Shown here piece by piece: positions 58,201-64,000 of a DNA stretch of 64,000 bases. The notes beneath the pieces were generated by a model. That model did not search any database. It was not told where the DNA came from and saw only the letters and a program-made list of their open reading frames with translations. Both the position numbers and the translations under genes were made by a program. Every line of letters begins with the position of its first letter. Within the stretch, counting starts at the first letter, position 1. The DNA is from Primulina eburnea (lineage: Eukaryota > Streptophyta > Magnoliopsida > Lamiales > Gesneriaceae). The stretch is from contig NC_133102.1 in assembly GCF_022965805.1 (NCBI RefSeq), forward strand, positions 6,828,885-6,892,884, written 5' to 3'.

Positions 58201-59486
58201 AAATTAGTTGTTCGAAAAAATGTATCGAACAAACTTTTTTTTTATTATTTCAACTTGCATTCTTTTCATATAATTTTAAAAATTTTTAATTGATTATTAT
58301 AGACTTATGTTGAGTTCTCTCTAGCTCAATTTAAAATCGAACTCGATATAATTTCTTGATGCTCGGTTCATTTTTTAACATATCCAGAACGAGCTATTGT
58401 TATTCTTTAAGAAACAAAATGTTTTAAAGTGTTTCTCCACCTCATCTAATTAAACACATTTTTTATTGTATCATAGCTCTTACCTCGGTCTATACTATAA
58501 CACTAACACTAAGTTTCTGTGAGATATTTGTACTACTAAAATGAATCTAGGAAAATATTCATGAAAATAGTGAATAAAGACTGTTTTTCTAGAGTAAATA
58601 TTTTTGAGCTATATTTATTTAGCGCAACAACAAAACCAGATGAGAAAAGTTCACACGAGGCTTTTCATTTCATCAAGCTTAGGAGAAACCAACTTCACTT
58701 ACTGAAGATGACGTTTCCATGAAAAGAGTATGAGGAATATGGATATGTCCCACAGAAATAGACAAAGTCAAGTTTTCATTCAAATTTTTCTATAATTCGG
58801 TTAATGAATCTTTTCTGTTAAATAACATGACACTGAAAAATTACAGGGTTTGTAAATGAAATATTTGTGAAGAGACGAAATCTTATGTAGAACAACAAGC
58901 TATTCGGGAGCAAAGAGACACACTGAAATTTTGTAATATGATTCACGTTGGAAGATGGTCAGAAGAGATCTGCCAATTATGTCCAAACTAGAAAGATCCA
59001 GAATTTGGAAAAGATTTTCTGTCAAGAATTGACCGAAAACATCTTGTAGGAACAAGTCCACACATTTTTCTCGAAGACCTAAAAAACAAAAGATTCTTCG
59101 ACATAAATAAAGAAACATATGATATGTTACTCAACCACTGCAGAAAGACAAGACAACTAATTAGTGGAAGACATGACCACCCACTATAAGGTGTTGTCCA
59201 CAAGAATTCTTCAAACAATAACACAAAAAGTTATCCACAATCGAAAGAGGCTTCTATCAAACTGAATATTACCCCGATAATGATTTTATATTCGATATTT
59301 GGTAAAATTTCTACTGATAATAATATCATTAAACCTAAGATTGTTGATCCTCAAATCACTTTTCCAAATATTTGGATAAAAAATATGTAAATTGATTATT
59401 TATTTGTACTTAATGTTACTCTCTGTAAAAGGAGCAGCAGCGAGCATTTGGTTATTTAATTAATACAAAATTCTTACAAGACACAA
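58201..59486. other. Intergenic, no gene recognised
   Basis: Mixed-composition DNA at 58620-59280 has short open frames on both strands that match no family I know. It may be a further decayed element. Confidence 0.35.
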
Positions 59487-59588
59487 CTAAAAATATTATT
59501 TTTAAGATAAAAAATATTAATTTTTATTGAAAACCTAGATCGGTATCGATTTATATGACGAAAAATCGTCTCAAACAACATCTACTCA
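59487..59588 (-). repeat. Decayed palindrome-ended repeat fragment
   Basis: The order AAAATATTATTTTTAAGATA, TTAATTTTTATTGAAAA, CGGTATCGATTTATATGACG, ATCGTCTCAAACAACATCTAC matches the minus orientation of the family with many changes. Confidence 0.45.
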
Positions 59589-59919
59589 TTAAATTGTGGT
59601 TGAAAAGTTAAAAATAAAGTCTGCTAAATCGTGACACAAACTGTAACCAGGGCCGGAGCAAGTATCAAGAAAATTTCTCAAAATCAAATGAATTTGTACA
59701 GAGACACGATCCCGGATGAAATACAGGCCACCCCAAGAAATATACAGCTCCACCCGACAGCCGTATCCAGAACTTCAAGTAGTGAATTTACACGTATGTT
59801 GCATATATGTGTGTGTGTATAAAGCCTAGCTAAAACTCTTTCCCAAATCGAGCCGGGGAGCACCCGAACCTGTACCATTATTGTAAACCTCACACCAACT
59901 GTTGTGCCAACAGTCGTCA

Positions 59920-62900
59920 CTAACGTCTTGAAATTTTCTTGACACGAGTTTTTCTAGCCACCATTCGTTTCAGATAGCAACACCATCTTATTATGCTGAT
60001 TAATACATTCCAACGCCATTTTGCTCCATTAATTTGAATGACTGCACCAGGAAGGAGAGCATCCATATCACTTAGCAAGTCCGGTGATGATTCCAAATTT
60101 GAACAATCTGCCTCAAAGTACTGTAGATGATAGTTCGATAACGGTGGGCCAATTGAATCTGTGTCGCAGATTAAGCTGTCCGTAGCTGGGAAAGGGAAAC
60201 TAAAAGATTGCTCATACCCGATATTATCTAGGGGATCAATGCCATGCAAGCAATCATCAAAATTGCTTACGCCTCCAATTGAAAATATTGACTGGTTACA
60301 GTCTGGGGACGCGGCATTTGGTTGGGAGTAGGTGTTTTCACCGATCTTGGGAGAGCTTAAATCTTGACCCTTAGATGGGAAGCCCGGAGAAGATTGGGCA
60401 AATGACAAACAAGATGAGGTAGGTGTAGATGCGTCATCAAAAGTGACAATTTTGTCTCGATTCCTAAAGGCAGAGATAACTAACTCACGGGCATCATCCT
60501 GAAACAACGGACATGACTTTAGTTCCCAAATATGTATAAAAAACAATAAAGTAACCAAAACAAGAAGCTTGCCTTTTCTGATTCAGACAGCTTATCAGCG
60601 AGAACATACTGGCCATTTGAGATCATCCCCATCACTTGTCCCACCATATTAAAAACCGCGCCATTCTTTTGTAAAGATCTACCCGAATCGTAATAATATA
60701 ATTTACTGTCAAAAGTACATGTCTGAGCATGCTCCACAGTGGCTTCCCACTTTTTAGCAGATATACCTACACCAAGAATCTGCGGAATTTTTTAAAAAAC
60801 AAATTGTGAACATAACATGAACACAGAGGAAATGGCATTTTCTTCTGCAAAAAAGTACATCTAAAAAATCAGATGCAACACTCTGCAGGAATCCTCAGAT
60901 GATAAGGAAAAAAATCATTTCTGAGGTTTTATTCTACGAAAACTTCTTGGCGTGACCTCGTAAGCTTGCAAAATAAATAGATCACACTGCAGCCCACCAA
61001 TTCCATCAAACATACCATACACAAATGTAAATGAAATTTTTGTCAACTATTTATTATAAGTGCTATATCAAATCTTACATTTCGAAGCTTTGTGGGGTCT
61101 GAGAAGTGTAAAATCAGAAATTCTTGCACGGAATTAACATTTTCATTGCTCAACCGTTTGTGAAAAGCTCCATCTTTGCCAATATTTTCCAACCGCCACA
61201 CTTCATCAAAAAGAGATGGAGGGTGGTGCTTCTTGTACACTTAAAAGAGAAAAAGGAAAAAGCAAATTCAACAAATGTAATATTAGACACTTGATACAGA
61301 CAACATAGTCTGTGTCACAGGTATAATTTATATATGTTTCTCTACTACTATTTTCATCAGCTATAAGAATGTAAAAGAACAATAACAAAGCCAAGCATTT
61401 CACAGGGTATGAAGAGGAAAAATTAGAGCCTAAAATGGCAGAAAAATCTCGACAAAATTTTTTTGGCATCAGACAAATCAGGAGTTTATGCAACATATGC
61501 ATGCATGTGTGTGTATAAGACAATCTGGAAGCATAGTGCAATATATTTTCAGAATACAAATCATTACTGATGTAATTTTGGTCCATTAATTAAACTAATT
61601 TGATGGAGCAACTAAATGAATGGTACCAAATTTCAGATTTATAATAAAAAAATTGAAAAGGATAAAAATAAAACCACTCACATTCTCCGCGATGATCTCT
61701 TACAACAAATGGTTCTGATATTGCCTCTCTTATTCTGATGTCACCAAAATTGTCAACAAGTCGAGCCCCCAGCCTGAATCTACGACTTCTTGTCCAGCTT
61801 GAATTATCAGTAAATGAAACATCACCCAAGGAACCTTTTCCATTTTTAAGAGTCGTCATAACTTCCCCACTTAGAAGGGATTTTTTCCGTTCCCGCTCCC
61901 GCACAATATTATTTGTGAACTCCTCAAGTGTCCAATTGTCGCTGCCATCACCAATAAAATCTCCTTCGAGAACTACGATTTCCACCTTTGCGGAAGATTC
62001 GAGACCATCGAAAACAATTTCTCTAGTAAGTGCGTCAATTAAATTAACTTCCATAGTGGTACTTCCTTTTCCTAAAATGAGAGTCCCCGTAAATACTGGA
62101 AGAGATATAGCTTTTGAAAATTGTAACTGTAAACTCCTCAGTTCAGAAATGTGTGTATCTTCCTCATAATTCCTACAAAATTTAGATAGAAAACACAAGA
62201 AAAAATAAACAGTTAGTGAATTGAAAGTCACTAAAACCCTGTGTTGGTCTATTTGCTTTCTACATTGAAATTTTTTATGTCATACCGTTTCTTCGCAATC
62301 AAATATTTTCTAAATGCTATATCCACTTCCTCTCTAACCTGTAGTGCATGAAAAAGTATCACCCAGTCAAAGTCAACACAAATTAATTGTGTTCTAATAG
62401 TAATTGATACGACAACAGCAAAGCCTGGACCAAATGGATGCAGTTCAGGAATCAGGATAAATGAGCATTTACGGTCATTTCTAAGGAATTTATACAAGAT
62501 AACAAGAATACAGATTTCAGACAAGAAAAGAATATCCACGACTTGGCTTGCAACTTGAGGTATCAAACAAATTTTGATAAAGTAAGTTTCCTATCTCATC
62601 TCATTTTACTAAAGAATGAAAGTCGGAGGTTTCTTAACAACATATGGCCGTGAAACATGTGGTTGCAAACAAGGTGCCAAACTGAAGAATATAGAGACAA
62701 GTTCAAAAGTCGTTATTCATCGTCACGACATATACACTAGGAATATAGAGCAAGAATTTACTGGAAGTGATCCAAGTCAATCCAGAATAAACTTACACAA
62801 CAATCTAGGGTACCAAATTCTAGAGAGAAATCTCAATGTGGAAAAAAAATCCGCCTGGCAAACATTGTTAATGTAGTGCCACAGGCATTTTTCCACATAC

Positions 62901-63633
62901 AAATACTTTATAAACAACCACAATGTATAATTGAAATTACCACTCGGCGAATCAAAGGCTCCAAAACTGCATCAAGATTCTGGCATCTACACAGTTTCAT
63001 GACATCCAGCACAGCACTATAAAAAGTATAATAAATTAATCAGTACAACAATCAATTAAAACTTTCTAAAAATTTACAAAGATGTACTCTCAAATGACAT
63101 TGTCCCAAAGCATCCATCATAGGGATTCCTTCTTCCAACTGATAGCACCATCAAGCCAATCTCAGTGACTACCATGTTCTCCAGAATTAAACACAGTAAT
63201 GGACATATTATTCATGAAGACACATTTACATGTTCACACAGAATACTGTCAATCAGCTCTAAAGTTCCTTATTTTGAAGAATCATATGCATCCTAATTCC
63301 TAATCTATTTTCCCTTAATTATCATTGAGCGCAAAACTCAATTACAAAGGATTTACAGGCCAAACTAATTTTCTTTTTTCACCGACAAAATCAAATAAAC
63401 AAGTTGCACTTCCCCTCCATCGTTATACTTTAACCTTGACACACCAAAAGCCAAAACATGAAGTATATCAAAAATCAGCAACTCTTTATAGAAAAGGTAT
63501 TTCGAATAATATATGAAAGATCAATAAGAAAAACACAAAAAAAATATATATATATCCACCTAGAAGGTGTTTTCCGAGGGCGGGTTTCGTCCAAAGAAGT
63601 GCCTTCCTCTCTTTGTTGCCGCTTGGACGACAT
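59920..63633 (-). CDS. Calmodulin-binding protein 60 (CBP60) family
   Basis: Seven exons (63633-63560, 63016-62941, 62338-62286, 62172-61682, 61239-61079, 60779-60573, 60498-59920) join in frame to 546 residues. The N-terminus [11 protein letters not shown] begins a basic segment; [34 protein letters not shown] is the family's conserved start. The central CBP60 DNA-binding region follows ([95 protein letters not shown]). A basic helix with Trp near the C-terminus ([24 protein letters not shown]) is the likely calmodulin site. CBP60 proteins are nuclear transcription regulators of immunity and growth. The intron after 60573 has a GC donor; the others are GT-AG. Subgroup not resolved. Confidence 0.92.
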
Positions 63634-64000
63634 TTCCCAAGCCTCACCACCAGTCAAACGAGCAATCTACGTTCCAATTACTGTACCTTCGAAATTCCCA
63701 CTATCGGTTCAAAAGGGTATGGATACCAGAAGCAACAGCAATCTTGCTTTCTAGTCGTAACAAGAAAACAAAAATGCGACGGTCCAGCGAAAAGCTAACA
63801 CTATCAAAGCAAAACCAGCATATGCAACAACCACAGATGCAAAACAATGCATATACACGTAAGAGGAATGACAACTGACGGACGGGCTTTGTTTGGTAGG
63901 ACGAGCAAAGATCGATGGTGGATGGAAGGGGCAGTAAAAGTTGCACCATTTAGTTTTCAGTAGCGATGAGCAAATAAGTTCAACAAATCGAGCTCTGTTT
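63634..64000. other. Upstream region of the CBP60 gene
   Basis: Sequence 5' of the CBP60 ATG on the minus strand. It should contain the leader and promoter, but I could not assign a TATA box or start site. No other gene is seen. Confidence 0.4.

Noticed and set aside
58900..59224. Minus-strand open frames rich in Leu/Phe
   Set aside because: No recognisable family, overlapping frames and no splice-supported extension.
61738..62169. Plus-strand open frame of 143 codons
   Set aside because: Antisense of CBP60 exon 4.
62616..62876. Plus-strand open frame of 86 codons in a CBP60 intron
   Set aside because: No similarity and no coding-like features; it lies in an intron of a well-supported gene.
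1..64000. CRISPR arrays, bacterial operons, rRNA and tRNA genes
   Set aside because: The window is plant nuclear DNA. No evenly spaced repeat array, rRNA segment or convincing tRNA cloverleaf was seen by eye; a tRNA scan was not possible.

Overview
The window is nuclear DNA of a eudicot plant. The genes have short exons with GT-AG introns, AT-rich introns and intergenic DNA, and plant-specific families: ROP GTPase, SUO-like TFIIS-N protein, NAT and inositol transporters, PADRE/DUF4228, WLIM and CBP60. The species cannot be named from sequence alone; an asterid is a guess.

Layout. The 3' part of a type-II ROP/RAC GTPase gene (+) occupies 1-2.5 kb. From 2.8 to 5.7 kb lie repeats, including a Mutator-type MITE (9-bp target duplication) inside a long inverted repeat. 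A large SUO-like gene (-) follows at 8.9-14.1 kb; it seems to lack the BAH-domain exon. A PIF/Harbinger transposon with an open Myb/SANT-like ORF and a broken transposase lies at 14.9-18.2 kb. The mitochondrial ribosomal protein uL29m/L47 gene (-) spans 18.9-22.8 kb. At 23.3-26.0 kb a solo LTR sits inside a Harbinger-type element, followed by a 5'-truncated LINE with a 19-bp target duplication. A 14-exon nucleobase-ascorbate transporter (+, 27.3-32.8 kb) converges on a two-exon INT1-like inositol transporter (-, 33.5-35.8 kb). A decayed Harbinger element (36.5-38.0 kb) and a young, pol-less LTR retrotransposon (39.8-43.6 kb) follow. That retrotransposon is on the minus strand but carries a second gene on the plus strand. 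A DUF4228 gene (+, 45.2-46.2 kb), a hAT MITE just downstream, and a WLIM1-like gene (-, 48.4-50.5 kb) come next. From 50.7 to 59.6 kb I see only repeats, including a weak match to pararetrovirus-like coding sequence. A complete CBP60-like calmodulin-binding protein gene (-, 59.9-63.6 kb), with one apparent GC-AG intron, ends the window.

The eight host genes are single-copy housekeeping or signalling genes with no sign of a shared pathway or cluster. The distinctive feature of the window is its layered transposon insertions, several of which can be resolved to the base by their target-site duplications. Exon boundaries were derived by hand from splice motifs, reading-frame continuity and family knowledge; no transcript data were available.
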